The notes: generated from the sequence alone by a model not told the origin. Shown: positions 16,673-26,288, counted from the first letter of the stretch. The stretch is DNA of 64,000 bases from an uncultured Alistipes sp. (GCA_910584485.1 CAJUAV010000001.1:541446-605445), one strand, 5' to 3'. Numbers and translations are program-made.

Positions 16673-19528
16673 ATGAAAACCTTCCTCGAAGAGGTGGCCG
16701 CCGACCTCTATGCCCGCTACGGCGAAGCACTCTCGGAACGGGCGATGCTCTTTCCCTCGCGACGCGCCCGCCTCTTCTTCGTCGACGCCCTCGCGCGCAT
16801 CGTCCGCCGGCCGATGTGGCAGCCGCAATGGACGACCATCGACGAGCTGATGAGCGAAATCGCGGGGCTCCATACGGGCGACCGGCTGCGCCTCGTCACG
16901 GAGCTCTACAAGGTTTACTCCGCCTACCACGACGAACCGTTCGACAAGTTCTATTTCTGGGGCGACATGCTCCTGGCCGACTTCGACACGATCGACAAAT
17001 ACCGCATCGATGCCGCGCAGCTCTTCCGCAACATCGAAGAGATCAAGGAGATCGAAGCCGACATCTCCTACCTGACGCCGCGGCAGCTGCAAATCCTCAA
17101 ATTCTGGTCGTCGCTCGGCCCCGAGGCGGATCTGACGGCCGAGAAGCGCCGTTTCCTGGCCGTGTGGCGGACGCTGGGCCCCGTCTACGAGGCCTATCGG
17201 AAACGGTTGCGGGAGCTCGGCATCGCCTACGGCGGCATGGTGCAGCGCGCCGCCGCCGAGCGGATCGCGGCGGGCGATTGCACGCTCGACCCCTCGCGCC
17301 GCTTCGTCGTGGCGGGCTTCAACGCCCTATCGACCTGCGAGCAGGAGCTTTTCCGCTTCCTCCAGCGAACTGCCGAGACCGATTTCTATTGGGACTACGA
17401 CGACTATTACCGCGACCGCCCCGAGCAGGAGGCGGGGATGTTCGTGCGGTCGAACCTCGCCGCCTTTCCCCCCGCAGGGCCTGTCTCGCACGACCGGATG
17501 ACGACGCAGCCCAAGGAGCTCGTGACCGTCGCCGCCGCCTCGAACGCCCTGCAATGCAAATACGTCGCCTCGATCCTGCGCGAGCTGGCGGCACGGCAGG
17601 GAGGCCGGCTCGGCAAGGAGACGGCCGTCGTGCTGACGGACGAAAACCTGCTCATGCCGCTTCTCTACGCCCTGCCGCCCGAGGCGGGAAAGGTGAACGT
17701 CACGATGGGCTATCCGCTGCGGCAGACCCCCGCCTACACCTTCGTCGAGCGCCTCATCGAGTTGCAGGCCCGCGGGCGGCGCGGCGCGGGCGGCTGCCTC
17801 TTCTATCACGTCGACGTGACGGGGCTGCTGGCGCACCCCTACGTCGCCGAGTGCGACGAGGAGACGATCCTCGAGTTGCAGGAGACGATCCTGCGCGAGC
17901 GCCGCATCACGGTCGAGGCCTCGTGGCTCGGACGGCTGCCGCTGCTCGCGGCGCTCTTCCGCCCCGTCGCCTCCTGGCGCGAACTGACCGACTGGCTCTC
18001 GGAGGTGATCGCTCTCGTGGCGCGACAGCCCGCACGGGGCGAGGAGAGCGCCCGCCGACTGGAGTTTCTGGCCGCGACCGCGGAGGAGATCCGCAAGCTG
18101 CGCAACTCGCTCGAAAGCTGCGACATCGAACCGACGACCGAGGTGTGCGCCTCGCTGCTGCGGCGCCACCTCCAGACGGTCCGCATCCCCTTCGAGGGCG
18201 AACCGCTCGAGGGCATCCAGGTGATGGGTATTCTGGAGACGCGCAACCTCGATTTCCGCAACGTGGTGATTCTCTCGATGACCGACGCCAACTTCCCGGG
18301 CAACCGCATGACGCAGGCATCGTTCATCCCCTACAACTTGCGGGCCGCCTTCGAGCTGCCCACGCCCGAGCACCACGAGGGGGTCTACGCCTACTATTTC
18401 TACCGCCTCATCCAGCGCGCCGAGCAGGTGCGGATGCTCTACTGCGCCCGTGCCGACGAGAAATCGACGGGCGAACCGAGCCGCTACATCCGCCAGTTAG
18501 ACTACGAAAGCGGCCTGCGGATGCGGCGCGTCGAGGTGGGCGTGGATGTCAACCTCGTGCGTCCCGAGCCGATCGAAGTGGCGAAGGACGAGGCGGTCAT
18601 GCGGCAGCTGGAACGCTACCTCGACACCGATCCCGAGCGGGGAGCCGCCCTCTCGCCGACCGCCCTCTACCGCTACGTCGCCTGCCCGCTGCGCTTCTAT
18701 TTTCACTCGATCGCCCGCCTCAAGACGGACGACGAGCTGGCCGAGGAGGTCGACGCACCGATGTTCGGCACGATTCTCCACGACGCCGCCCGACGGATCT
18801 ACGAGCCGTTGAAGGGCGAAGCGCACCCAGGCGCGACGCTCGAAGCCCTGCGGCGGTCGGGGCGCGTGCGCGAAGCGGTCGAGGGGGCGATCGCCGAAAA
18901 CTACCTGCGCGACCCCGCGGCCACCGAAGCCGACTACACGGGCAACCTGCTGCTCGTGCGCGACATCGTGACGCGCTACCTGCAAGGGGGCGTGATGCGC
19001 TACGACGCCGCCCACGACGATTTCGCGGTGGTCGACTGCGAGCACGAGGTGGCATGCCGCTTTCCCTTCGAGGCGAACGGCCGCCGCGTCGAACTCAACC
19101 TGAAGGGGATCGCCGACCGCATCGATCGGCTCGACGACGGACGGCTGCGCGTGGCGGACTACAAGAGCGGAGCGGCCCACCTCGCCTTCAAGGGGCTCGA
19201 GAGTCTTTTCCGCGGCGAGGCGCGCGACCGCCAGTCGAATACGCTCCAGACGCTGCTCTACGCGATGATGCTGCACCGCATGCACGACTGCGACACGCTG
19301 CCGTCGCTCTACTACGTCCGCAACATGCACCGCGACGACTATTCGCCGCTGCTCGACGATCGCGAGCGGGGCGTGCAGGGGGCTTCGTACGCCTTTTACG
19401 CCGACGAGTTCGAACGGCTGCTGCGCGAAACGCTCGCGTCGCTCTACGATCCCGCGCTTGCGTTCCGCCAGTGCGAGGATGCCGACGCCTGCGCCTGGTG
19501 CGACTTCCGGACCATCTGCAAACGATGA
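16673..19528 (+). CDS. AddB-like PD-(D/E)XK nuclease with Fe-S motif
   Basis: A 951-residue protein that pairs with the divergent addA-like gene. The N-terminal two thirds are a degenerate helicase fold as in AddB; the C-terminal third is a PD-(D/E)XK nuclease (GIADRIDRL, VADYKSG). Four cysteines fit the AddB 4Fe-4S cluster that staples the nuclease domain: one at about residue 671 (YVACPLRFYF) and C940, C943 and C949 in the terminal segment CAWCDFRTICKR. The Bacteroidota versions are usually annotated only as PD-(D/E)XK nuclease family protein. Together the two should resect double-strand breaks for RecA loading. Confidence 0.88.
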   Translation: MKTFLEEVAADLYARYGEALSERAMLFPSRRARLFFVDALARIVRRPMWQPQWTTIDELMSEIAGLHTGDRLRLVTELYKVYSAYHDEPFDKFYFWGDMLLADFDTIDKYRIDAAQLFRNIEEIKEIEADISYLTPRQLQILKFWSSLGPEADLTAEKRRFLAVWRTLGPVYEAYRKRLRELGIAYGGMVQRAAAERIAAGDCTLDPSRRFVVAGFNALSTCEQELFRFLQRTAETDFYWDYDDYYRDRPEQEAGMFVRSNLAAFPPAGPVSHDRMTTQPKELVTVAAASNALQCKYVASILRELAARQGGRLGKETAVVLTDENLLMPLLYALPPEAGKVNVTMGYPLRQTPAYTFVERLIELQARGRRGAGGCLFYHVDVTGLLAHPYVAECDEETILELQETILRERRITVEASWLGRLPLLAALFRPVASWRELTDWLSEVIALVARQPARGEESARRLEFLAATAEEIRKLRNSLESCDIEPTTEVCASLLRRHLQTVRIPFEGEPLEGIQVMGILETRNLDFRNVVILSMTDANFPGNRMTQASFIPYNLRAAFELPTPEHHEGVYAYYFYRLIQRAEQVRMLYCARADEKSTGEPSRYIRQLDYESGLRMRRVEVGVDVNLVRPEPIEVAKDEAVMRQLERYLDTDPERGAALSPTALYRYVACPLRFYFHSIARLKTDDELAEEVDAPMFGTILHDAARRIYEPLKGEAHPGATLEALRRSGRVREAVEGAIAENYLRDPAATEADYTGNLLLVRDIVTRYLQGGVMRYDAAHDDFAVVDCEHEVACRFPFEANGRRVELNLKGIADRIDRLDDGRLRVADYKSGAAHLAFKGLESLFRGEARDRQSNTLQTLLYAMMLHRMHDCDTLPSLYYVRNMHRDDYSPLLDDRERGVQGASYAFYADEFERLLRETLASLYDPALAFRQCEDADACAWCDFRTICKR

Positions 19529-19640
19529 CCGAAACGGATCAGCGGCTTGTTTTTCACGGATTTGCGCCGTTCGTCGCAGGAAAGGAAAAATTTATGGAAT
19601 AAAAAGCCGTGGAAGATATTGTATTTTAAATTAGAATTTA

Positions 19641-19648
19641 TATATTTG
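19641..19648 (+). promoter_or_regulatory. -7 promoter element in front of the structured RNA
   Basis: TATATTTG in an AT-rich stretch (19605-19650), quite unlike the surrounding GC-rich DNA. The predicted start of transcription (~19655) is just before the inverted repeat. Confidence 0.65.
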
Positions 19649-19654
19649 CAGTCG

Positions 19655-19812
19655 AAACGAGCTGTTCGGCTCCTCTACAGTCAAAAAGAAGAATACGTAC
19701 GATCGATCCCGATGAACGGCCGGAACGCCATGGCGCAGTACCCGGAGGGATTCATTGTGTATTCTTCTTTTTATTCAGACTGTAGAACGAGCCCGGGACC
19801 GCGCTTTTTTTT
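19655..19812 (+). ncRNA. Candidate structured small RNA, rod-like, 6S-like shape
   Basis: Between addB and the next gene (19529-19836) lies a promoter, a long near-perfect inverted repeat and a T8 run. The 5' arm CTACAGTC (19675-19682) plus AAAAAGAAGAATAC (19683-19696) pairs with GTATTCTTCTTTTT (19759-19772) and GACTGTAG (19778-19785), with a 5-nt bulge ATTCA; GGCTC (19668-19672) and GAGCC (19789-19793) extend the rod, and GATCCC/GGGATT continue it inside. The T run at 19804-19812 would end a ~155-nt transcript. The length, long closing stem with bulges and central open region recall 6S RNA or the Bacteroidales-1 motif, but I cannot confirm either. A 5' leader regulating the downstream small gene is the alternative. 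Confidence 0.5.
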
Positions 19813-19836
19813 GAACGAACCAAACAAGCGACGGAG

Positions 19837-20154
19837 ATGAAAGAACAGTTACCGCCTTTGACGGGGCCCGAGGGCGCCCCGATTCCCGAAATTTCGTTCG
19901 ACGCGACGGCTGTCGGCGAACTCTATCTGTTTCACACGACCGATCCGCACTGCCCGTCGGAGGGGAGCCTGTGGGGCGTCGTCGACCGCATCGAAGAGAG
20001 GCGGATCCGATTGGAATCGAGCAGCGAAGACCTGCGCCTCTTCCGATTGTGGCACCCGCTGCCTGCGATCTACCGCTACGGGCGGCAGGCGACGCGCGCC
20101 GAGTTGCGGGACTATTTCGTGCAGCTCGCCTGCTTCGAGTGCGGGCGGTCGTGA
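19837..20154 (+). CDS. Small orphan protein (paralogue at right edge of window)
   Basis: A 105-residue protein of unknown function, with no signal peptide or membrane segment. It starts at ATG 19837 behind GGAG. The C-terminal 45 residues contain LWHPLPAIYRYGRQATRAELRDY, nearly the same as the end of the partial gene at 63867-64000 (LWHPLPAEYRYGRLATRAELRDY, broken here for length by a single substitution at two sites), so this organism has at least two copies of the family. Acidic, Trp/Tyr/Phe-rich. It comes directly after the structured RNA and its T run. No known family recognised. Confidence 0.65.
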   Translation: MKEQLPPLTGPEGAPIPEISFDATAVGELYLFHTTDPHCPSEGSLWGVVDRIEERRIRLESSSEDLRLFRLWHPLPAIYRYGRQATRAELRDYFVQLACFECGRS

Positions 20155-20279
20155 CCGAGGAGGCGCGCGGCAGCGGGGCTGCATTGCGCGCAAGTACGCG
20201 TTGTTCGACGTCGAGGAGATCGGCGGGGGGGGGCGTCGACGCCCTGCTGGCGGAGGGTCGCATACAGTTTCGTGCGTTA

Positions 20280-20640
20280 TCGGGTGTGGCGATTCGATGG
20301 CGGAGCCATCGGCGGGCCGACGCCTCCCGCGGCGGAGGGCCGCATCTGTCGAGTGCGCTCTCCGCAGGCTTCGGCCCGAGGTTGTTTCGCACGCAGGTGC
20401 GGCAGCCCGCAGCCGCCCCCTGGCGGAGGGCTGCACCTTTATGTCGCAAGCCCCTCCGCTCGGCTGCGGGCTTGCAAGGGGGAAGCGATGGCGCAGCCAT
20501 CGGCAGGCCGTTCACGCCGCTTCGGGCCGGACAAACTCGACGTCGCAGACGTCGGCGGGCCGCAGCTTCGCCGCGCGAAGGCCCGCATATCGCGTCCCTT
20601 CGCAAGCTGCGACCCGAGTGCCTGCGCATCCATACGGCCT
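20280..20640 (-). repeat. Type I and type II palindromic elements (reverse orientation)
   Basis: The 688-bp gap 20155-20842 holds no gene. Three elements lie in it, inverted relative to the 12.8-kb array: type I at ~20286-20395 with GATGGC-GGA-GCCATC (20296-20310), type II at ~20397-20510 with GATGGC-GCA-GCCATC (20487-20501), and type I at ~20533-20620 with GACGTC-GCA-GACGTC (20539-20553). A G9 run is at 20225-20233. The remainder is GC-rich without further structure until the promoter at 20814. Confidence 0.75.
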
Positions 20641-20813
20641 TCACTTGCGACATCGCGCGTGAGCGCGTGCCGTTCGCCGCCGCCCCCATGCGGCGGACGG
20701 CAAATCTCGCGTCGAACCGCTCGAAATGCCCTCCCGCCACCGTCGGCGAACAGCCGCCGCCGATCGAACCGCAAACCGCCCGTTCGATATACGCCGTTCT
20801 CGGTTTTAATTGC

Positions 20814-20821
20814 TATCTTTG
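20814..20821 (+). promoter_or_regulatory. -7 promoter element of the AspT-like transporter gene
   Basis: TATCTTTG, 22 bp before the ATG at 20843. Confidence 0.7.
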
Positions 20822-20842
20822 CCCCGCAATCAAATCGGGAAC

Positions 20843-22504
20843 ATGGAGTACCTGCGTCTGTTATTCTGGGATCATTCGGCCCTGCAAGCCATCGTCGTGC
20901 TGTCGCTCATCGCGGCCCTCGGCATCCTGCTGGGCCGCATCCGCCTCTGCGGCGTCTCGCTCGGCACCGCCTTCATCTTTTTCGTCGGGATTCTGGCGGG
21001 CCACCTCGGCTTTTCGATCGACCCCGAAATGCGCAAGTACGCCGAGTCGTTCGGGCTGGTGCTCTTCGTCTATGCCCTCGGGTTGCAGGTCGGCCCCGGC
21101 TTCTTCAGCTCGATGCGCACCGAAGGGGTGCGCCTGCTGACGCCCGCCATCGGGCTGCTGCTGGGCGGCACGCTGCTCGCCTTCGGGCTCGCCTTCGCCT
21201 GCGGCGTCACGATTCCCGACATGGCGGGCATCCTCTGCGGCGCCACGACCAACACCCCCGCGCTGGGTGCCGCGCAGCAGACCCTCGAGCAGCTGGGGCT
21301 GGATGCGAGCGGCGCCGCCCTCTGCTGCGCCCTGACCTACCCGCTGGGCGTCGTGGGGGTCATTCTGGCGATCATCGTGCTGCGCAAGTGGTTCGTGCGG
21401 CCGGCCGATCTGCCGGGCCCCGATGCCGAACACCGCAAAAACATCTTCATCGCCACCTATCGGCTGACGAACCCCGCCGTCTTCGGCAAGAGCGTCCACG
21501 AGGTCGCCGCCGAGAGCGGCCACCGCTTCGTCATTTCGCGCCTGTGGCGCGACGACCGCGTCTCGATTCCCACGTCGGACAAACGACTGATGGAGGGGGA
21601 TGTGCTCATGGTCATCACGACACCCGCCGAAGCGGATGCCCTGCGGCTGGTCTTCGGCCAGCAGGAGGCGACCGACTGGAACGCCGAAAACATCGACTGG
21701 AACCGCATCGACAGCGAGCTCATTTCGCAGCGCATCCTCGTGACGCGTCCCGAAATCAACGGCCAGCGGCTCGCCTCGCTGCGTCTGCGCAACCACTACG
21801 GCATCAACATCAGCCGCGTCGACCGCTCGGGGGTGCAGCTGCTGGCGACGCCCGATCTGATCCTGCAACTCGGCGACCGTCTGACCGTCGTGGGCGAGGC
21901 GGCCGATATCCGCAACGTGGAGAAGATCCTCGGCAACGCCGTCAAGGACCTCAACGAACCGAATCTCGTGGCGGTCTTCATCGGATTGATTCTCGGCCTG
22001 ATGGTGGGATTTCTGCCCGTCTCGCTCCCGGGCGTTTCGATTCCCGTACGCCTCGGACTGGCGGGCGGCCCGATCGTCGTCGGCATTCTCATCGGCACCT
22101 TCGGCCCGCGCCTGCACATGATTACCTACACGACCCAGAGCGCCAACCGCATGCTGCGGGCCCTGGGCCTCGATCTCTACCTCGCCTGCCTGGGGCTCGC
22201 TTCGGGTTCGCAGTTCTTCGATACGGTGATGCGCCCCGAAGGGGCGATGTGGCTCGGTCTGGGACTGCTCCTCACCTTCCTGCCCACGGTGCTGGTCGGC
22301 GTAGCGGCCCTGCGCAGCACGAAACTCGATTTCGGTTCGATCTCGGGACTGCTCTGCGGGTCGATGGCCAATCCGATGGCACTCAACTACGCCAACGACA
22401 CGATCGAGGGCGACCACCCGTCGGTCGCCTACGCCACGGTCTATCCCGTCTGCATGTTCCTGCGCGTGATCGTGATTCAGCTCGTGCTGATGCTCCTACT
22501 CTAA
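20843..22504 (+). CDS. AspT/YidE-family putative transporter with two RCK-C domains
   Basis: A 553-residue inner-membrane protein of the AspT/YidE/YbjL (AAEx) family. The N-terminal ~180 residues have five to six membrane segments with GATTNTPALGAA, the signature of the family's repeated half; residues ~205-370 hold two TrkA_C (RCK_C) domains; the C-terminal half repeats the membrane unit (SGLLCGSMANPMALNYAND). The ATG at 20843 is chosen over 20810 because the latter lies upstream of the transcription start. AspT exchanges aspartate for alanine, but YidE-type members have no proven substrate. Its stop overlaps the convergent NUDIX gene by 9 bp. Confidence 0.85.
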   Translation: MEYLRLLFWDHSALQAIVVLSLIAALGILLGRIRLCGVSLGTAFIFFVGILAGHLGFSIDPEMRKYAESFGLVLFVYALGLQVGPGFFSSMRTEGVRLLTPAIGLLLGGTLLAFGLAFACGVTIPDMAGILCGATTNTPALGAAQQTLEQLGLDASGAALCCALTYPLGVVGVILAIIVLRKWFVRPADLPGPDAEHRKNIFIATYRLTNPAVFGKSVHEVAAESGHRFVISRLWRDDRVSIPTSDKRLMEGDVLMVITTPAEADALRLVFGQQEATDWNAENIDWNRIDSELISQRILVTRPEINGQRLASLRLRNHYGINISRVDRSGVQLLATPDLILQLGDRLTVVGEAADIRNVEKILGNAVKDLNEPNLVAVFIGLILGLMVGFLPVSLPGVSIPVRLGLAGGPIVVGILIGTFGPRLHMITYTTQSANRMLRALGLDLYLACLGLASGSQFFDTVMRPEGAMWLGLGLLLTFLPTVLVGVAALRSTKLDFGSISGLLCGSMANPMALNYANDTIEGDHPSVAYATVYPVCMFLRVIVIQLVLMLLL

Positions 22505-23002
22505 CAGCTTCGTCCGCACGATTTCGCCCTCGAAATTGGGCGTGAAGATCCCCTTGCCCAGCTGCTCCCGAATTTCGGCCGCCGTCCAGAAACGACCGCC
22601 GTCGAGTTCGTCGCTCGGCCGCACGGGACCGTCGTACACGGTGCGGAAAACGTGCACCAACTCCCGTTCGCGCTCCGAACGAAAGGGGTAAACCGCCACG
22701 AACTGCGGCTCGAAATCGACGATGCCCAGCTCTTCGCGCACCTCGCGGCGCAGCGCCTCGTCGACCGTCTCGCCGAAATCCACATGGCCGCCCACGGCGG
22801 TATCCCACCGCCCGGGCTGAATATCTTTCCACAGCGGACGCCGCTGCAGGTAGAGCCTGCCGCTGCAATCGAACAGATGCAGGTGAACGACGGGATGCAG
22901 CAACATCGAACCGCCGTGGCACTCGCCCCGCGTGGCGGAGCCGATGACGCGGCCCGTTTCGTCGACGACGGGGAAGCGTTCAGAAGCGTTATCTTGGAGC
23001 AT
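22496..23002 (-). CDS. NUDIX hydrolase (IPP isomerase-like group)
   Basis: A 168-residue NUDIX protein. The Nudix box GX5EX7REUXEEXGU is complete: GGHVDFGETVDEALRREVRE then ELGI. The upstream LLHPVVHLHLFDCSGRLYLQ and QPGRWDTAVGGH match the subgroup that resembles isopentenyl-diphosphate isomerase and the YfcD-like hydrolases; substrate not predictable. Start: ATG at 23002 places ten residues before the conserved FPVVDE segment; an ATG at 23023 is also possible. It overlaps the end of the upstream MFS gene by 14 bp, so the two are coupled. Confidence 0.82.
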   Translation of the reverse strand: MLQDNASERFPVVDETGRVIGSATRGECHGGSMLLHPVVHLHLFDCSGRLYLQRRPLWKDIQPGRWDTAVGGHVDFGETVDEALRREVREELGIVDFEPQFVAVYPFRSERERELVHVFRTVYDGPVRPSDELDGGRFWTAAEIREQLGKGIFTPNFEGEIVRTKLLE

Positions 23003-24146
23003 GACGGGGGTATTTTTTGGCATAGATGAAGGTCACGACGAGGCCTGCGGCCATGAACGCCATCGCCGGCAGGGCCGTATAGCGGCTGTTCAACCCGTAT
23101 TCGATCGGCAGACCGCCGAAATAGGCGCCCGCCGCATTGCCGAGGTTGAAGGCCACCTGCACGAGCGCGGCACCGAGCATTTCACCGCCGCGCGCATTTT
23201 CAAGAATCAACAGCTGTTGCGGAGCCGAGAAGACGAAGAGCGACCCCGCGGCGAGGATCATGAGCACCACGGCGAGCGGAGCGATGCCGCTGCCGAAGAA
23301 GATCCCGACGAAGAGTACGAGCGCCACGGCCATCGTGCGCCGCACGACGCGTTCGGGGGTGAGGCGGTCCGAATAGTGGCCGCCGAGGATGTTGCCGACG
23401 AACATGCCGAAGCCGGCGAGCATGACGAGCAGCGTCAGACGATCGGGAGCAAAGCCCGCCGTTTCGATCATCAGGGGGCCGACGTAGCTGTACCAGCAGA
23501 AGATGGCGCCGTTGCCGAGCAGCACGGAGGCGAGCACGAGCCAGGCGCCGCCGCGACGCAGGAAATCGAACTGCCCCTTCAGGCCGCGGTCGGGCAAAGC
23601 GGGCAGGCGCGGCACCCACATGCGGATCAGCACCAACGCCACGAGCCCCCAGAGGGCGACGATGGCGAAGGTGGCGCGCCAGGTGAACAGGTGGCTCAAA
23701 TAGGTGCCGAGCGGCACGCCGAAGAGGTTGGCGACGGTCATCCCGACGACCATGATCGAGACCGCTTCGGCCCGTTTGTCGGGATCGGCGACCCGTTCGG
23801 CGACGATCGAACCCACGCCGAAGAAGGCGCCGTGCGGCAGGCCCGAGACGAAGCGCATCGCGAGCAACAGGCCGTAAGAGGGGGCCAGAGCGGCGCAGAC
23901 GTTGCCCGCGACGATGAGCAGGGCGAGAACCTGGAGGATCTGCCGCAGCGGACGCGTGCGTGCGACGAGGACGACGAGCGGTGCGCCGCAGCAGACGCCC
24001 AACGCATAGGCGGAGATCAGGTGTCCCGCCTCGGGAATCGAAATGCCGAGGTTGTGCGCGATATCGGGCAGAATGCCCATCATCACGAACTCGGCCATGC
24101 CCAGCGCCAGCGTACCGAAGGCCAGCGCGATCAGACTTTTTTTCAT
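22989..24146 (-). CDS. MFS transporter, AraJ-like DHA1 group
   Basis: A 385-residue, 12-segment major facilitator. It begins MKKSLIALAFGTLALGMAEF, the AraJ-type first helix (GxxxFxMxE), with the loop 2-3 motif reduced to VLVARTRPLR and the motif C region GLPHGAFFGVGSIVAERV. Such proteins export sugars or drugs; the substrate is unknown. The gene has its own promoter at 24178-24185 and is followed by the coupled NUDIX gene. Confidence 0.85.
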   Translation of the reverse strand: MKKSLIALAFGTLALGMAEFVMMGILPDIAHNLGISIPEAGHLISAYALGVCCGAPLVVLVARTRPLRQILQVLALLIVAGNVCAALAPSYGLLLAMRFVSGLPHGAFFGVGSIVAERVADPDKRAEAVSIMVVGMTVANLFGVPLGTYLSHLFTWRATFAIVALWGLVALVLIRMWVPRLPALPDRGLKGQFDFLRRGGAWLVLASVLLGNGAIFCWYSYVGPLMIETAGFAPDRLTLLVMLAGFGMFVGNILGGHYSDRLTPERVVRRTMAVALVLFVGIFFGSGIAPLAVVLMILAAGSLFVFSAPQQLLILENARGGEMLGAALVQVAFNLGNAAGAYFGGLPIEYGLNSRYTALPAMAFMAAGLVVTFIYAKKYPRHAPR

Positions 24147-24177
24147 GGATGAAAACTCATTGAACCTTTAACCGCGG

Positions 24178-24185
24178 CAAATGTA
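24178..24185 (-). promoter_or_regulatory. -7 promoter element of the AraJ-like gene
   Basis: CAAATGTA on the plus strand reads TACATTTG on the minus strand, 32 bp before the ATG. Confidence 0.6.
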
Positions 24186-24354
24186 GTAAAAAAGCGGCGA
24201 GAAGGTGCGGTGCGGCGGATGAAAAAGAGCATACGGCGGATTGCTTCGCAAGCGAAGGTCGCGGCTGCACTTTCTCGGGGTCGACCGGGGCGGTCGGCGG
24301 CGAGGGAAGGGCTTTTGGTGCGGTGAGATGCGGGATTTCACTTCCCCCTGACGC

Positions 24355-24920
24355 TTCAGCACTCGGGACGCAGCTTGCGGAGCGCACGCACTCGCAAGAA
24401 CTGCGGGCCTTCGCGGGGCGAAGCTGCGGCCCGCCGCACATGCATGCGATGCGTTGCTCGGGCCAAAGCAGCGGTGGAAGGCCTGCCGATGGCGGTACCA
24501 TCGCTCCCTCTTACAAGCCCGCAGCCGAGCGGAGGCGCATCGAGCCTACAGGCGAGTTGCAGCCCTCCGCCAAAGGGCGGCTGCGGGCTGCCGACGTCTG
24601 CGACGTCGAGTCTGCCCTGCCCGAAGCGACAGTGAACGGCCCGCCGATGGCGGCACCATCGCTCCCCCCTTGCAAGTCCGCAGCCGAGCGGAGGCGGCAT
24701 CGAGCCCTCGGGCGAGTTGCAGCCCTCCGCCATGGAGCGGCTGCGGGCTGCCGCACTGCGTGCGATGCGTTACTCGGGCTGAAGCCTGCGGGGCACGCAT
24801 GTTTGCCAAAACTGCGGGCCTCCGCTGCGGGAGGCTTCGGCCCGCCGACCTCGTACGAGGTCGAATCATGCGACTGGTACCTGCACCCGCAGCCCGCCGA
24901 TCCTTGACAGGATCGCATCC
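24355..24920 (+). repeat. Largest cluster of type I and II palindromic elements
   Basis: The 929-bp gap 24147-25075 between two minus-strand genes holds no gene. Elements in plus orientation: type I at ~24362-24450 (palindrome around CATGCATG), type II at ~24478-24615 with GATGG-CGGTA-CCATC at its left and GACGTC-TGC-GACGTC (24593-24607) at its right, type II at ~24640-24770 with GATGG-CGGCA-CCATC, type I at ~24775-24862 ending in the perfect 16-bp palindrome GACCTCGTACGAGGTC (24847-24862), and a last half-unit with GATCCT-TGAC-AGGATC (24899-24914). The left 170 bp (24190-24350) show nothing recognisable. Confidence 0.8.
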
Positions 24921-25018
24921 GCACAACAGCCATTCGCAACCCGAGAAGGCCTCGGCCCATCGAACTTCATGCGCCCTGCTGGACACCGGTCCGCGAACGA
25001 AAGCTGCTCGGCACTCTC

Positions 25019-25054
25019 AAAAAAAAGAGCGCCTCGGTCGAAACCGAAGCGCTC
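25019..25054 (-). terminator. Terminator of the methylmalonyl-CoA decarboxylase operon
   Basis: GAGCGC(C)TCGGT pairs with ACCGA(A)GCGCTC around CGAA; on the minus strand it is followed by eight T (A8 at 25019-25026). It lies ~20 bp after the mmdB stop. Confidence 0.85.
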
Positions 25055-25075
25055 CGTTCGAATCGAAGCGATCCC

Positions 25076-26284
25076 CTATCCGAGGAACGACAGCAGAATA
25101 CCCGCCGCTACGGCCGAGCCGACGACACCCGCCACGTTCGGGCCCATGGCGTGCATGAGCAGGAAGTTCGACGGATTTTCGCGCTGGCCCTCCTTCTGCG
25201 AGACGCGGGCGGCCATCGGAACGGCCGACACGCCCGCCGAACCGATCAGCGGATTGATCTTGTTCCCCTCCTTGGCGAAGAGGTTCATGAACTTGGCCAA
25301 CAGCACACCGCAGGCAGAGCCGATACCGAAAGCGACGATACCCATCAGGAGGATCTTCAGCGTCGCGGGGCTCAAGAAGGTGTCAGCCGTCGCCGTGGCA
25401 CCCACCGTCAGACCCAGGAAGATCACCACGATGTTCATCAGCTCGTTCTGCACGGTCTTCGACAGACGGTCCACGACACCGCACTCCTTCATGAGGTTAC
25501 CCAGCATGAGCGAACCGATCAGCGGAGCCGCATCGGGCAGCAGCAGCGAAATGATCGAAGCCAGGACGATCGGGAAGACGATGCGCTCGGTCTTCGAGAC
25601 GGTGCGCAGCGTGTTCATCTTGATCATGCGCTCCTTCTTGGTGGTCAGGGCCCGCATGATGGGCGGCTGGATCACCGGCACGAGGGCCATGTAGGAGTAG
25701 GCAGCGACGGCGATCGGGCCCAGCAGTTCGGGGGCCAGCTTCGAGGTGAGGAAGATGGCCGTCGGACCGTCGGCACCGCCGATGATGCCGATCGAACCCG
25801 CCTGCTCGGGGGTGAATCCCAGCGCGAAAGCGGCCAGGAAGGTGATGAAGATGCCCGCCTGCGCGGCTGCGCCCAGCAGGAAGCTCTTCGGGTTGGCGAT
25901 CAGCGGACCGAAATCGGTCATGGCGCCCACGCCGACGAAGATCAGACAGGGATAGATGCCGAGCTTGACGCCCAGGTAGAGGTAGTCGAGCAGACCGGGG
26001 TTCTGCTTCACGAATTCGCCCCAGTGGACGTGTCCGCCCGCGAAGAGCGATTCGTGGAAGAGCCCGGCGCCCGGGAGGTTCGTCAGCAGCATGCCGAAGG
26101 CGATGGTCATCAGCAACATCGGCTCGTACTGCTTCTTGATGGCAAGCCAGAGCAGGAAGAAGGCGATGCAGATCATCGCCAGGTTGCCCCACTGCATGTT
26201 CGCGAAGATGGCCGTGAAGCCCATCGAACCGATGAACTTCTCGAGGCTCTCCAGCGCAAAATTCGATGCGAGGAAGGTAAACAT
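25076..26284 (-). CDS. mmdB: Sodium-translocating decarboxylase, beta (membrane) subunit
   Basis: A 402-residue membrane protein of the OadB/MmdB/GcdB family, which decarboxylates carboxybiotin and drives Na+ out of the cell. The family's conserved segments are present: [20 protein letters not shown] with the essential Asp in GGADGP, and [16 protein letters not shown] near the C-terminus. About ten membrane segments. It is the last gene of a five-gene operon (epimerase, mmdA, oadG, biotin carrier, mmdB) with 4-18 bp gaps. With the carboxyltransferase of MmdA type and the epimerase next door, methylmalonyl-CoA decarboxylase is preferred over oxaloacetate or glutaconyl-CoA decarboxylase. Confidence 0.93.
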   Translation of the reverse strand: MFTFLASNFALESLEKFIGSMGFTAIFANMQWGNLAMICIAFFLLWLAIKKQYEPMLLMTIAFGMLLTNLPGAGLFHESLFAGGHVHWGEFVKQNPGLLDYLYLGVKLGIYPCLIFVGVGAMTDFGPLIANPKSFLLGAAAQAGIFITFLAAFALGFTPEQAGSIGIIGGADGPTAIFLTSKLAPELLGPIAVAAYSYMALVPVIQPPIMRALTTKKERMIKMNTLRTVSKTERIVFPIVLASIISLLLPDAAPLIGSLMLGNLMKECGVVDRLSKTVQNELMNIVVIFLGLTVGATATADTFLSPATLKILLMGIVAFGIGSACGVLLAKFMNLFAKEGNKINPLIGSAGVSAVPMAARVSQKEGQRENPSNFLLMHAMGPNVAGVVGSAVAAGILLSFLG

Positions 26285-26288
26285 GGCG

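Noticed and set aside
20155..20842. Small protein genes in the gap before the AspT-like gene
   Set aside because: All open frames there consist of translated repeat arms and lack a credible start context.
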